Part shown: piece after piece, positions 45,477 to 56,175 of the stretch
Layout of the letters: the number at the start of each line of letters is the position of its first letter
Numbering within the stretch: the stretch's first letter is position 1
Origin: Bacteroidota bacterium
GTDB taxonomy: Bacteria; Bacteroidota; Bacteroidia; 2-12-FULL-35-15
Assembly: GCA_016707685.1 (NCBI GenBank)
Contig: JADJHE010000005.1
Span: 1-64,000, forward strand
Direction: 5' to 3'
DNA length: 64,000 nucleotides
Position numbers and translations under genes: made by a program
The notes under the pieces: model-generated
The model's input: the letters and a program-made list of their open reading frames with translations, nothing else
Database searches by the model: none
What the model was told of the DNA's origin: nothing

Positions 45477-46996
45477 ATGAAACATAAACTACTACTCCTG
45501 TTTACTTGCTCTGCGTTTTTGGTAACAGCTCAAAACGAAATTAATATTACAAAAGGGCAATATGATCTTCTTAAGAAAAATCATCAATTAGACCTTACTA
45601 AAAACTATCTATTTACAGATGCTATTGCTCCTCAAGGTCCTGAAGTAAAATATACTGGACAAATGCGTATACCGAGCTCTATTTGTAGTTGTATGCAACC
45701 ATTGGATAGTACATACTCCTATGTTCCTTTTGTTAATTACATAGGAACTGCAAATGGAAATGTATATTCTCCCAACAACATGAATGATGATGCATCTTCC
45801 ATTCAGTTAAATTTGCCGTTCACCTTTAACTATTATGGTGTGCCAAGAACAAGTGTTTTCATTAATAACAATGGAAATATTTCATTTAACTCGCCTTATT
45901 CTACATTTACGGCTAACCCTTTCCGGATCCAAGCTATAACATGATTGCACCTTTTTGGGCAGATGTAGATACACGCGAATTTGCTCAAACACTTGGTTCG
46001 GCCGTGTACTATAAGATTACTCCAACTGCTATGATTGTAAAATGGGAAAATGTTGGGTATTTCGATATGCATTTTGATAAACTTAATACCTTTCAATTAA
46101 TCATAACAGACGGAACGGACACCCTTTTACCTGCAGGTAAAAATGTAGGATTTTGTTATGGAGATATGGCTTGGACAACCGGAGATATTACTGGTGGCGG
46201 AGGCTTTGGCTCACCAGCAACCGTAGGCGTTAATCAGGGAAACGGGGTTGATTATTTTCAAGTTGGAACATTCAACCAACCAACACAAGCATTTGATGGT
46301 CCTTATAACAATCCTGATGGAATTGATTGGCTGGATAACAAAGGCATGTATTTCAGCACTTCGGCATCTGGAAACAATATTCCACCCATTATCATCAATA
46401 ACAATATTTGCGACACCATTGATGTGTATACAGGCGACACAATTCGTTCTTTAGCAATGGATTCTGTCGAATTTTTGATTGGAGTTGCTACGCCAGAAAT
46501 AAATCAAACCTTGAATATTTCATTCAGTTGTACCGAACCATGTGCTTTTTCCACTCCACAAATTAGGAATACGCCAACTTACCAAAGCTTTAATTGTAAA
46601 TTTAAAGCAAGCAATTTACCAGTTGGCTTGTATTATGTAACGGTTACGGCTACTGATGATGGCACACCTGCTCAACAAACAGTAGAAACAATTGTCATTC
46701 GTTCTAGTTACGACCCAGGAACAGTGACCGCTTTATCAGAGAGTACTGATTTGTCAGCTTCCATTCAACACTATCCAAATCCCAATTCTGGAATATTTAC
46801 AATAAATCAGCAACTAGAACCCAGCGAATTGCCGTTTTTGACAATTTATGACCTTATGGGCAAAAAAATAGCAGAAAAAGCACTTCAAAACAACAGTCAA
46901 ACAATTGATATCAGCGAATTTAGCAAAGGAATTTACTTCGCAACAATCAGTACAAAAAGCGGACTAATTAAGACCCTAAAAGTGGTTTTAAAATAA
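45477..46996 (+). CDS. Nidogen-like domain protein with T9SS type A sorting domain (one frameshift)
   Basis: The first frame starts with a signal peptide (LLLLFTCSAFLVTAQ) and runs to 45944. The second runs from 45941 to 46996. Adding one T near 45919 turns NPFRIQ into NPFPDPSYN and joins them to MIAPFWADVDTREF. The reconstructed protein is about 506 residues. It has a NIDO-type beta domain (LNLPFTFNYYGVPRTSVFIN through IVKWENVGYFD), an Ig-like domain and a Por sorting tail (HYPNPNSGIFTINQQLEP ... GIYFATIST). It is predicted to be surface-exposed, with unknown ligand. Confidence 0.82.
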
Positions 46997-47103
46997 TTTT
47001 TTAGGGCATATGCAACCTTTGGATAAAAACGGTTGTCTTATAGATAGATTAGAGCAATTTTTATCACCCCTAAATTTTGCAGCATGAAACACTGTAAAGA
47101 TTG

Positions 47104-47130
47104 CAGCCCCAAATTGGGGCTGTTTTCTTT
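47104..47130 (+). terminator. Intrinsic terminator-like hairpin
   Basis: CAGCCCC and GGGGCTG arms with an AAATT loop are followed by TTTTCTTTT. It lies about 110 bp after the T9SS-protein stop codon, so it may end that transcript or a short independent one. Confidence 0.55.
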
Positions 47131-47203
47131 TAGGCCAATGCCTATATAAAGCGCAAATTATGACAACTAGCTCAGTTAAACATCCCAATCCGAAGCATTA
47201 ACA

Positions 47204-47247
47204 AAAGAACGAGGGCCAAAATCAAATGATTTTGGCCCTCGTTCTTT
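47204..47247. terminator. 44-bp near-perfect palindrome, bidirectional terminator
   Basis: AAAGAACGAGGGCC and GGCCCTCGTTCTTT are the outer parts of a stem of about 20 bp with a tiny loop. It ends 16 bp before the stop of the minus-strand PorE-like gene and can also end the plus-strand transcript. Confidence 0.8.
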
Positions 47248-47262
47248 ATATATTTAAGCATA

Positions 47263-49699
47263 CTAATAGGCTGCTATCTTTATAAACTGGAATTTCTCAT
47301 AAGTAGCTCTATTCATAATGTAATCAGAATTGTAATTAGGCCCATCAACTATTGATTTTACTTTTACAAAAGTAATCTTTGACTCATCTACACCTTTTGC
47401 TTTTAATGCTTGAATTAATTGCTCTTTCGCTTTGTTAGAACGAGCAATAGATAATTCTTTGTTTGATTTGTAGGCTCTTGTAGGAACCATTGAAGCAGAA
47501 GAAATCAGATTAATATTCAGTACACCATTTTTAGTATATAAATCCACTAGATTGGTAATAAACTCTGCATATGGAGCATCATTCACATCAATTTCGGTAA
47601 CATTGTATTTAAAATTCATTTTAAAATTCAACTTATCAACGCTAGCAAGCTGTTCGTGCACTGGCTGAGGAGCTGTTTTTGTCCCTTTTACAGCTGCTAC
47701 TGCCTTATCAGAATTTTTGAATTTAACTGAAGTCTTTGGATTTTGGGCCAACTGGTATTTAGAACCGATCTGTTTTGTTTTCAAAAGATTACCTTTTTCG
47801 TCCTTAAATTCAGCAAACGACTTTTTGCCAATAAAATGAGGATCTTCTGTATCTAATGCAACAATATATTCGGAGCTAGAAGGCAATTCATTAAACATAA
47901 ACCAACCCAATTCATCTGTAGTGGTCGTTTTAATAACTTTACCATCTGCATCCATTAAGTTTACTTTTAATGCATTTAATGGCTTATTGTTTTCATCGTA
48001 CATTCTTCCTTCTACAGTAATGTATGAAACAGCATTATTATTACTAAGATTTACAGAATCCTTTTGTGAATCAACAGATACTACTTGTCCAAAATTAACA
48101 GGTTTTAATTTCAGCTCTCTATTTATTTCCTGATATGCAGCATCTGCAGGCACCTCCATTAGTTCTGAGTAAAACTCTTGTCCATCTCTTTGATAGGACA
48201 ATGTATAGTTACTGTTAGGTGGAATAATGATTGTGAAGCTTCCATCACGCATTAAAGGTTTATAAACTCCTGTTACAATACCTGTTTCATTGTTTGTTGC
48301 AACAATCTCCAAATCAGAAGGCAACTCCGTTCCATCAGCAGGAATGATAACTCCTTTAATTAAAACCAACGGTTGTTCTTTACGTTCAGGAATAGATATC
48401 ATATAAATATCTTTTTCTCCATAACCTTCAGCTCTTGAAGAAGAAGCATAATACCCTCTTTTACCATCTGGAGAAGTAACATAAAATACATCATCATCAG
48501 TTGTATTGATTGGGTAACCAATGTTAACAGGTTGTTCCCAAATCCCTTCATTTAGGTAGAAAAGAAAATATCAAATCCACCTATCGTTTTATGGCCATTT
48601 GAGCTAAAGAATAAAATATTTCCACTCGGGTGAATGAATGGAGACTCCTCGTCAAAAGCAGTATTAATAGGCGCGCCAACATTTAAAGCTCTACTCCATT
48701 TTCCATTTGGAAGTTTTACACATTTCCAAATATCGCGTCCACCCATACTACCTTCTTTTCGATCACTTACAAAATACAATGTATTTCCATCTGGAGAAAG
48801 ACAAGCACTTGTTTCCCAACCCGGAGTGTTTATATCCGACCCCATAGCCATTGGGAACGTCCAATTATCACCCTCCAATGTACTGTAGTATATATCACCA
48901 CCATTTGCATCTTTGTATATTAACAATGTTTGTGCATCTGCAGTTAAACCAACAGAAGCCTCGTGGGTATTTGAATTTACATTTTGACTAACTGAAACAG
49001 GAGTAGTCCAAGTAGAATCTGTTTTTTTGTATGAAATATAAATATCCTCGTAAAATTGATCTTCAATCGTTTTATCTCCACCTGTACTTCCTGGTCTGCG
49101 AGAAGTAAAAATAATTGTTTTTTCGTCCGCAGATAGGACAGGACTATAATCTGGATAGGTTGAATTTATACTATCACCTAAATTTCTCAAAACAACATTA
49201 ATTGGAGCCGCAACAAGAGCTTTTGCATTGTTAGAAATTTCAATTTGGCGATTAACATCACTCATTAATTCATTTTGACTAGCACGCAAATAGGATTTAA
49301 ATTTTTCATAGTTTGCGATTGCTTCATCGAACTTGTAATTCTGATGCAATGCTTTACCATAATAATAAAAAGCATTAATAGGTGCAGATTCTTCACGTGG
49401 CTCTAAATCAGTGTATTTAGTTGTCGTTTTTAAAACTGCTTTTTCAAGGAAATAGAGTGCTTTGCTTTTTCTGTAATCGTATTTAAGTAACAAAGACCTA
49501 CCTTGTAATTAATGTTAGCACTAGATGAATCAATATGATATGCCTCCAAAAAGTTTTTTAGGGCTTGAACATAATTACCTTCAAGAATTAAAAAATTCCC
49601 CTCAGTAAATTTTTGACGATAATCTGCTTTTGATTGAGCATAAGTAGTTAAACTCCAAAAGGAAGTAAAAAGTATAAGTATATATTTTTGCATATTCAT
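47263..49699 (-). CDS. PorE-like TPR-PD40 protein A with divergent OmpA-like tail (two frameshifts)
   Basis: Three overlapping frames form one protein of about 810 residues. The signal peptide (YILILFTSFWSLTTYAQS) and TPRs come first. Propeller blades follow (IIFTSRRPGSTGGDKT, TLYFVSDRKEGSMGGRDIW, GNILFFSSNGHKTIGGFDIF), then two carboxypeptidase-regulatory-like domains. One missing A near 49470 and one indel near 48560 break it. The C-terminal 125 residues align with OmpA domains in layout, but the peptidoglycan motif GHTDxxG is replaced by SSASMVPTRAY, while the Arg of LSIARSNKAKEQL remains. It is the last of three tandem paralogues and has its own possible promoter. It is probably a periplasmic or outer-membrane anchor. 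Confidence 0.78.
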
Positions 49700-49759
49700 C
49701 TAAATAAAAAAGCAGACTAACTTATTTTTGTACAAATTGGTCTAAATTAAAAAACATAG

Positions 49760-49767
49760 CAAAAATA
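49760..49767 (-). promoter_or_regulatory. Possible -7 box of PorE-like gene A
   Basis: TATTTTTG on the minus strand fits TAnnTTTG in the 118-bp gap between paralogues B and A, about 60 bp upstream of the start. Confidence 0.4.
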
Positions 49768-49817
49768 TCAAAAAAAAGGAGAAAAATGGAAATAAATTAA
49801 AAAGTAATTAACAGGAT

Positions 49818-52088
49818 TTATTCAATTATCTTGAGTTCAACCCTTCTATTCTGTTGCATTCCTTTTAAATCAGGCTTGCCATTGGGTAATAAATTAGCTG
49901 CAATTGGCTGAGATTCGCCATAACCTTTCGCTACGAGTCGCTTAGCAGGTATTCCTTTTTTTACCAATGCAGTAACAACCGCTTGAGAGCGTTGTTGTGA
50001 AAGAGCTAAATTTGCTGCATCATTCCCTTTGCTATCTGTATGTCCAGAAACCTCAATCTTAACTTCAGGATAATCTTGCATTAACTTAATAACTTTCTCT
50101 ATTTCAAGATTTGATTCTTTTCTAAGTATTGCTTTATTAGAATCAAAGAAGATATTGTTTAACACAATTTTGGCTCCGGCTTTTACTTTTTCTAAAACAA
50201 CATCTTTAATCAATTCCGAATACTCTGGCTTTTTAGGAACATTCACATTTTCGGATTGAAATAAATATCCATCGGCTTCAAACGATAAGTTATAATTTTC
50301 TCCTCTATTTAAAATGAAATAATACGATGCCGAATCGGAATTGGTGTAATAAGTATTCAATAAATTACCTGTTTTATTATCCTTTACAATGATTTTTGCC
50401 CCTGCAATATTTTCAGCCAACTCATTCTTTATTGTTCCTTTCAAAGTGATTGTACCCAAAGTTTTACTTTCAAAATTGATTCCTTTTAATTGCAATTCCT
50501 TTTCAATTTCTTGATAAGATGAATTTGCTGGAATTTCAATTTTTTCACTTACAGGCTGATAACCTTCTGCTTCGTAACTAATAGTATAAGACTTACCCGA
50601 AACACCTGGATTTAATATTAAAATATACTTCCCCGAAATACTATTTGGTTTAACTTCTTGAACAACCAAACCTGTTTCCATATCCGTAACAATAATATTA
50701 ATATTACTTGGTGCCTTTTCTGTTCCATCAAAAGTCAAATAGCCTTTTAATAAAGTCAAAGGCTCTGCAATTGATTTTTCAAAATTAATCATATAAATAT
50801 CCTTCTCTCCCATTCCTCCTTTACGTACAGATGAAAAATAACCTCTTTTTCCATCTGCAGATTGCACATAAAAAATGTCATCATCAGGGGTATTTATAGG
50901 TGCCTTCATATTCTCTGGTGTACTCCATTTTCCTTCATCATCTTTAACCGATTTGAAGATGTCAAAACCGCCAATATTTTTATGTCCATTTGAACTAAAA
51001 AACATTGTTACACCATCAGGATGTATAAAAGGGGCTTCTTCATCGTATGGAGTGTTGATTTGCGGACCTAGATTAGTTGGCAAGCTCCATAATCCATTTG
51101 GCAATTTAACACAACGCCAAATATCTCGACCTCCCATTCCACCTTCTTTTCGATCACTTACAAAATAAAGCGTATTTCCAGAAACAGCAGCATGTGTTTC
51201 CCAGGCTTTGGTATTTACGTTTGGCCCTAACTCCATAGGCATATTCCAAAAATTACCATCTAAATCACTAACATAAATATCCCCCCCATTCACATCTCGG
51301 TATAAAAACAATTGCTGCCCATCTGCTGACAAACTAATACTTGCTTCATTACCAAAGGTGTTTACATTTTCACTAATTGATTTTGGTGAAGACCAAGTAC
51401 CATCCTTCTTTTTTATTGAATAATAAATATCCTCTGCAATTTGCTCTCCTATACTTGAGGATCCTGCTCCAACATTTGTAGGTCTGCGAGAAGTAAAAAT
51501 AATTATCGATTCGTCTGCAGATATCAATGGGCTGTATTCTGGATATATTGAATTTATACTATCCCCTAAACTAATAATGCTTACTTCGGCTGTATCTTTT
51601 GTAAATTCAATTGCATTAAAATTTGTTTCTACTTGTTTGTCTAAATCTTTCGACAAATCTTTATTTTTATCCCCAACAATATCTTTGAACTTATTAAAAT
51701 AGTTATTCGATTCATTAAACTTGTACTGCAAACGATACGCAACTCCTAATTGATAATAAGCCATTTCAGGAGCTTTCTTTTCACGAGGCTCCATATCCAT
51801 ATAATTATGTCCAACATTTTGAATCGCCTTTTCTAAATACGGAAGGGCTTTGTTCTTTTCTGTTGCAGACTTTAAGTAACACAAGCCAACTTTATAATTT
51901 ATATTTGCATTGGTAGAATCAATTTTATAAGCATCTAAAAAAGATTTTAATGCCATTTCATAATTCTCTTCCATTATTAATAAATCACCTTGAATAAAAT
52001 ATTCACGGTATGATGACTTCTCATTTTGAGCAACTGACAATAATTGTACAAGTGCAAAAAATGTTACTAAGAGTAGTTTAACCTTCAT
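49818..52088 (-). CDS. PorE-like TPR-PD40-OmpA protein B (intact)
   Basis: A 756-residue protein in one frame. It has a signal peptide (LLLVTFFALVQLLSVAQ) and TPRs at 25-160 (ALKSFLDAYKIDSTNANINY). A PD40 propeller spans about 180-420, with repeated SFxS/YFVSDRKEGGMGGRDIW and FFSSNGHKNIGGFDIF. Two carboxypeptidase-regulatory-like domains follow (430-620), then a complete OmpA domain with VSGHTDSKGNDAANLALS and QQRSQAVVTALVKKG. The architecture matches PorE of the type IX secretion system, which links the outer-membrane complex to peptidoglycan. It lies 30 bp downstream of paralogue C, so C and B are probably cotranscribed. It is the only member of the array with the canonical binding motif. 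Confidence 0.9.
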   Translation of the reverse strand: MKVKLLLVTFFALVQLLSVAQNEKSSYREYFIQGDLLIMEENYEMALKSFLDAYKIDSTNANINYKVGLCYLKSATEKNKALPYLEKAIQNVGHNYMDMEPREKKAPEMAYYQLGVAYRLQYKFNESNNYFNKFKDIVGDKNKDLSKDLDKQVETNFNAIEFTKDTAEVSIISLGDSINSIYPEYSPLISADESIIIFTSRRPTNVGAGSSSIGEQIAEDIYYSIKKKDGTWSSPKSISENVNTFGNEASISLSADGQQLFLYRDVNGGDIYVSDLDGNFWNMPMELGPNVNTKAWETHAAVSGNTLYFVSDRKEGGMGGRDIWRCVKLPNGLWSLPTNLGPQINTPYDEEAPFIHPDGVTMFFSSNGHKNIGGFDIFKSVKDDEGKWSTPENMKAPINTPDDDIFYVQSADGKRGYFSSVRKGGMGEKDIYMINFEKSIAEPLTLLKGYLTFDGTEKAPSNINIIVTDMETGLVVQEVKPNSISGKYILILNPGVSGKSYTISYEAEGYQPVSEKIEIPANSSYQEIEKELQLKGINFESKTLGTITLKGTIKNELAENIAGAKIIVKDNKTGNLLNTYYTNSDSASYYFILNRGENYNLSFEADGYLFQSENVNVPKKPEYSELIKDVVLEKVKAGAKIVLNNIFFDSNKAILRKESNLEIEKVIKLMQDYPEVKIEVSGHTDSKGNDAANLALSQQRSQAVVTALVKKGIPAKRLVAKGYGESQPIAANLLPNGKPDLKGMQQNRRVELKIIE

Positions 52089-52118
52089 ACGTTCTATTTA
52101 TTAATTAGGCAACGATTT

Positions 52119-53872
52119 CTATCGAACCGCTATTCTGATGTACTGATACTGCTCATATACTGCAGCATTTTCTTGGGCATCTTTATTATACTCTGGACCT
52201 TGAACTTTAGATATTGGCTCCAAAAATTTCATAGAATCTACACTCACGCCTTTTGCAATCAATGCTTTTACAAACTTATCTTTTGCCTCTTTCGCACGTA
52301 CATTCGCTAAATTGGTATTGGTAGTATAAGTTATAGTTGGCACAGTAGATGCACTCGATTCAATTTGAATTTGCAAAGAAGGATTGTTCTTTATGCATAT
52401 AGCAATTGCATCTATGAACGAAACAAACTCTGCTGACTTTATATCAATTTGTTTTTTATTGTATTTGAAATTCAACTGATAATTCGATTTTTTAGGATCG
52501 CACAGTTTAGCAAACTGTGACAAAGAATCATCGATTGTTGTACTATCGGGAGGAGTACCATACGTTAGCTCTCGTTTTATAACTTGATAACGCTTCCCTT
52601 TTGGCACTTCAAGTGTTTCGGAAAGCAATTCCTTACCATTTACAACATATACAGCTTTATAATTATTGCCAACAGGAAGATTTGTTCCGAATTTTCCACT
52701 AATACCATTTACTTGTAATACTTGAATGGTATCATTATTCTTTGTATTCATCAAGTATATTTTACTACTTGAAATATCCTCTTTCGTATAATTTATGACT
52801 TTACCTACCAAAACAGTAATATCTCTGGGTTCAAATTCAGGAAAAGTAATCATATAAATATCCTTTTCACCAAATCCTCCTTCTTTGTCAGATGAATAAA
52901 ATCCACGTAGTCCATCTGCAGTAGTTACAAAAAACACCTCATCATCGGGTGTATTTACGGGATGTCCATAATTTTGAGGTGTTGTCCAATATCCATTTTC
53001 TTCATCACCGATATAAGATGTGAAAATATCAAATCCTCCCATCGACTTATGTCCCTTCGAAGAAAAGAAAATTTGCTTCCCATCCGGATGAATAAATACG
53101 CCATCTTCATCGTATGGTGTGTTTATAATTGGGCCTAAATTTTCTGCTGGCCCCCATTCTCCATTTGGTAAGCGTAAACATTTGTAAATATCACGTCCAC
53201 CATAACCACCCGAACGATTACTAGTAAAATAAAGTGTTCTATTGTCAGAACTAAAACAAGCGTGCGTTTCCCAAGAAGCAGTATTAATTGGAGCCGAAAC
53301 GTATGCTGGCTCTTGCCACTCATTCGCTTTAAATTCACTTAGGTAAATATTACCATTCCCATTGTCATCTTTATAAAGTAAAAGCTTTAAACCATCTGCC
53401 GATAAATTGACCGTTGCTTCATGTCCTTGTGAATTAATTTTTGCGCTTATTGGTTTGGCTGGTTGCCATTTTTCATCTTTTGCCTCCGAAACAAAAACAT
53501 CTTCAAAATATAAACCGTTTGACTCCATTCTATCAGAAGCTCCACCCTTTCTTCTTGTTGTAAAAATTAATGTTTCTTCATCCAAAGACACTAGTGGTGA
53601 ATAATCCGCATATTTAGAATTAACATTTTCTCCAAGATTAGTAACAATAACTTTAAGTGGCTTTTTTATTAATTCTTTTCCATAATTACACATTTCAATA
53701 GCTGCATATATAAACTTAATGCAGCTGTATAATTTTCATTTTCAAAATAGGTTTCAGCCGACTCAAATATTTTTTTATAATCCTTTTCCGCTAATGGAGC
53801 ATTCGAAAATGCCTGATTAGAAAACAGAATCAGAAAAGTAACCACGCCAAAAAGAAAACTATTTTTTTTCAT
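52119..53872 (-). CDS. PorE-like PD40 protein C with divergent OmpA-like tail; TPR region missing, frame broken
   Basis: The N-terminal frame (53669-53872) has a signal peptide (LFGVVTFLILFSNQAFS) and the beginning of a TPR (YFENENYTAALSLY). The second frame (52119-53693) resumes at about KPLKVIVTNLGENVNSKYAD, the start of the propeller. Compared with paralogue B, roughly 110 residues of TPRs are absent at the junction near 53700. That is more than a single indel and suggests an internal deletion or a misassembly. The propeller (TLYFTSNRSGGYGGRDIY) and one regulatory-like domain are intact. The tail is the same divergent OmpA-like type as in A (SSASTVPTITY ... LANVRAKEAKDKF). It starts 18 bp after the E2 gene. 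Confidence 0.7.
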
Positions 53873-53890
53873 ACAAATTAATTTAAAAAA

Positions 53891-55213
53891 TTACATTTCT
53901 CTATTTACATCCCATTGCTCCAAGTAATCAGCTACTCTACGAACAAACTGTCCACCCAATGAACCATCAACTACACGGTGATCGTATGAATGTGATAAGA
54001 ACATAAAGTGACGAATACCAATTAAATCGCCATGTGGTGTTTCAATTACGGCTGGTTTCTTTTTAATTGCACCTACAGCTAAGATTGCTACTTGTGGTTG
54101 ATTAATAATTGGTGTACCAAATACATTTCCAAATGAACCAACATTCGTTAAAGTATAAGTTCCTCCAGATATTTCATCTGGCGATAACTTACCTGCACGT
54201 GCGCGGTTTGCTAAATCATTAACTTGTTTTGTTATTCCAACTAAATTTAATTGATCAGCATTTTTTATAACAGGAACGATTAGGTTTCCTGAAGGCAATG
54301 CTGCAGCCATCCCAATATTAATATTTTTACGTTTAATGATTTTATTCCCGTCTACTGAAATATTAATCATAGGGAAATCTTTGATTGCTTTTGTTAATGC
54401 TTCAATAAAGATTGGTGTAAATGTTAATTTTTCACCTTCACGCTTTTCGAAATTCTTTTTCACTTTCTCTCTCCACAACACAATATTCGTTACATCTGCT
54501 TCAACAAAAGATGTTACATGTGGTGAAGTATGCTTGCTCATCACCATATGATCAGCAATTAACTTACGCATACGGTCCATTTCTATAATTTCATCGCCTG
54601 CATTAACGGAAACAGCTGGTTTATTTTGAACAGGAGCTGTTGTTACAGCTGGAGCTGCTTCTTTCACTACTTGAGGCTGAGGGGTAGTTTGAACAGCAGC
54701 AACTTGTTTCCCTTTATTTGGAATGTATGCTAATACATCATTTTTAGTAACACGACCATTGGTTCCTGTACCTTGAATATTATCTAACTCCGCCATTGAA
54801 ATGCCTTCTTGCTGAGCAATTGTACGCACCAATGGAGAATAAAATTTACCAGATGCAGAATTTTTATCAATAGCAACTACTTCTGCTACTGCTAAAACAG
54901 CTACTTCTTTTTGAACAGTTGATTGAGCTACAACAGGAGCCTCTACTTTAGGTGCTTCAACTACTGCATTTGCATCGGTACTTATAATCGCAATTGCCTT
55001 ACCTACCTGAACAACATCTCCTTCATTAAATAATCGTTTAATCAATGTTCCTTCTGCAGTAGAAGGAATTTCAGAATCTACTTTATCCGTAGCAATTTCC
55101 AATACGGTTTCGTCAGCAGCAATTTTGTCGCCTTCTTTTTTTAACCATTTAATAATTGTTGCTTCAGCAACACTTTCACCCATTTTGGGCATAATCAACT
55201 CTACTTGTGCCAT
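53891..55213 (-). CDS. 2-oxo acid dehydrogenase E2 component (dihydrolipoyllysine acyltransferase)
   Basis: The 440-residue protein has an N-terminal lipoyl domain with the modified lysine in EIATDKVDSEIPS. An Ala/Pro-rich linker follows, then a peripheral-subunit binding domain (SPLVRTIAQQEGISMAELDN). The catalytic acyltransferase domain ends in SHSYDHRVVDGSLGGQFVRR with the active-site His. It could serve branched-chain oxo acids, 2-oxoglutarate or pyruvate. In Bacteroidota this length and the KTxxHxT-type core (MSKHTSPHVTSFVEAD) most often belong to the branched-chain or oxoglutarate type, but E1 and E3 are not adjacent to settle it. A -7 box (TATTTTTG) lies upstream. Confidence 0.92.
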   Translation of the reverse strand: MAQVELIMPKMGESVAEATIIKWLKKEGDKIAADETVLEIATDKVDSEIPSTAEGTLIKRLFNEGDVVQVGKAIAIISTDANAVVEAPKVEAPVVAQSTVQKEVAVLAVAEVVAIDKNSASGKFYSPLVRTIAQQEGISMAELDNIQGTGTNGRVTKNDVLAYIPNKGKQVAAVQTTPQPQVVKEAAPAVTTAPVQNKPAVSVNAGDEIIEMDRMRKLIADHMVMSKHTSPHVTSFVEADVTNIVLWREKVKKNFEKREGEKLTFTPIFIEALTKAIKDFPMINISVDGNKIIKRKNINIGMAAALPSGNLIVPVIKNADQLNLVGITKQVNDLANRARAGKLSPDEISGGTYTLTNVGSFGNVFGTPIINQPQVAILAVGAIKKKPAVIETPHGDLIGIRHFMFLSHSYDHRVVDGSLGGQFVRRVADYLEQWDVNREM

Positions 55214-55254
55214 TGTGTTATAATAAATAAATTAATTGTAAATTTTAGAGGATA

Positions 55255-55262
55255 CAAAAATA
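55255..55262 (-). promoter_or_regulatory. -7 box of the E2 gene
   Basis: TATTTTTG on the minus strand fits TAnnTTTG, 42 bp upstream of the start codon. The rest of the 55214-55430 gap shows nothing distinctive. Confidence 0.5.
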
Positions 55263-55430
55263 TACTTTTATTTTAGTTGGGCAAGAGTTTTGGGGCTTAT
55301 TTAAGGGATATTTCAGTGCTAAATTTTTAGCTTAAAAACATAGTTTAAAGAGCGGATTGAATAATTACAAAAACCGCATCAAAAAACAGACAACACTGAT
55401 TAACAGATTTTTAAAACCAATAAAGTAGAA

Positions 55431-56078
55431 TTAAACACCTTTAGGTGATAGCTTTAAATCACGCATTACATAAAACACCATAATACTTACTAATGCAGCA
55501 AAAAAGCACCAAACAGAAATAACAGCATCATTAAACAATAATTTGGTAACTACATAAGAGCATACCAACAAAGTTCCTTGCCAAAACATGTTTTTTATGC
55601 TCGAAACAAATGATGGTAAAAATATTGGTAAAAAGTACAATGCTCCTAATAATGGATTAATTGAAGGGAAATGAGGAACATAATTAACATGATAAGGAGA
55701 TAAATAAGCATCCACCGAATAGTTAAACATACAATAACTGATATAGGCTGAAAGTAAAATACCTATGCCAACTAATACAGCTAAAATTAATTTTCTTTGT
55801 TTTGTTTTCTTCAATTAAAAATGGAAAGTGGCACCCAAATTGGCCAAAGTACTTGAGCAAAAAACAGAAACAAATTAACCGGAACCGTCTGCCAATGAGC
55901 GTAGTCGGGGTTTGTTAAACTCAACCATACAAATCCTTTGATAAACTGCTGAGAAGCAAAAAGCAATGATACTCGCATAGAGAATCTGTGAAGGCTTCTC
56001 TATCTTTTTGACTGAAGCAATCCCAATTACCGTTAAAACTACTCCTGCTCCAAAACTTGCACTGGTTGAAAAACACAT
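55431..56078 (-). CDS. DUF6629-like membrane protein (two frameshifts)
   Basis: The N-terminal frame starts MCFSTSASFGAGVVLTVIGI, the signature start of this family of small membrane proteins. It shifts near 55950 into a frame reading QQFIKGFVWLSLTNPDYAHW and VLWPIWVPLSIF. A second shift near 55817 leads into KQRKLILAVLVGIGILLSAY, which ends at 55431 with WCFFAALVSIMVFYVM. The joined protein is about 215 residues with six or seven membrane helices. Function is unknown. The three parts cover the family from end to end, so I treat them as one gene broken by sequence errors. The 127-residue last part alone would otherwise look like an independent hypothetical protein. Confidence 0.65.
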
Positions 56079-56175
56079 TGTTATTTGTTTAAAGGTAGTC
56101 CCTTTTACCTTTACAAAAATTTATTTTTGGGGAATAAATAAATTGTGAGCGTTTTCTTATTCTCATTATTTAAAA

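Larger units (their letters stand above)
46997..47262. other. 266-bp intergenic stretch with two hairpins
   Basis: Apart from the two hairpins listed separately, there is AT-rich sequence. A 21-codon frame at 47084-47149 spans the first hairpin, but nothing else supports it. Confidence 0.5.

Noticed and set aside
47084..47149. 21-codon plus-strand frame with two cysteines
   Set aside because: It crosses a terminator-like hairpin and has no supporting start context.
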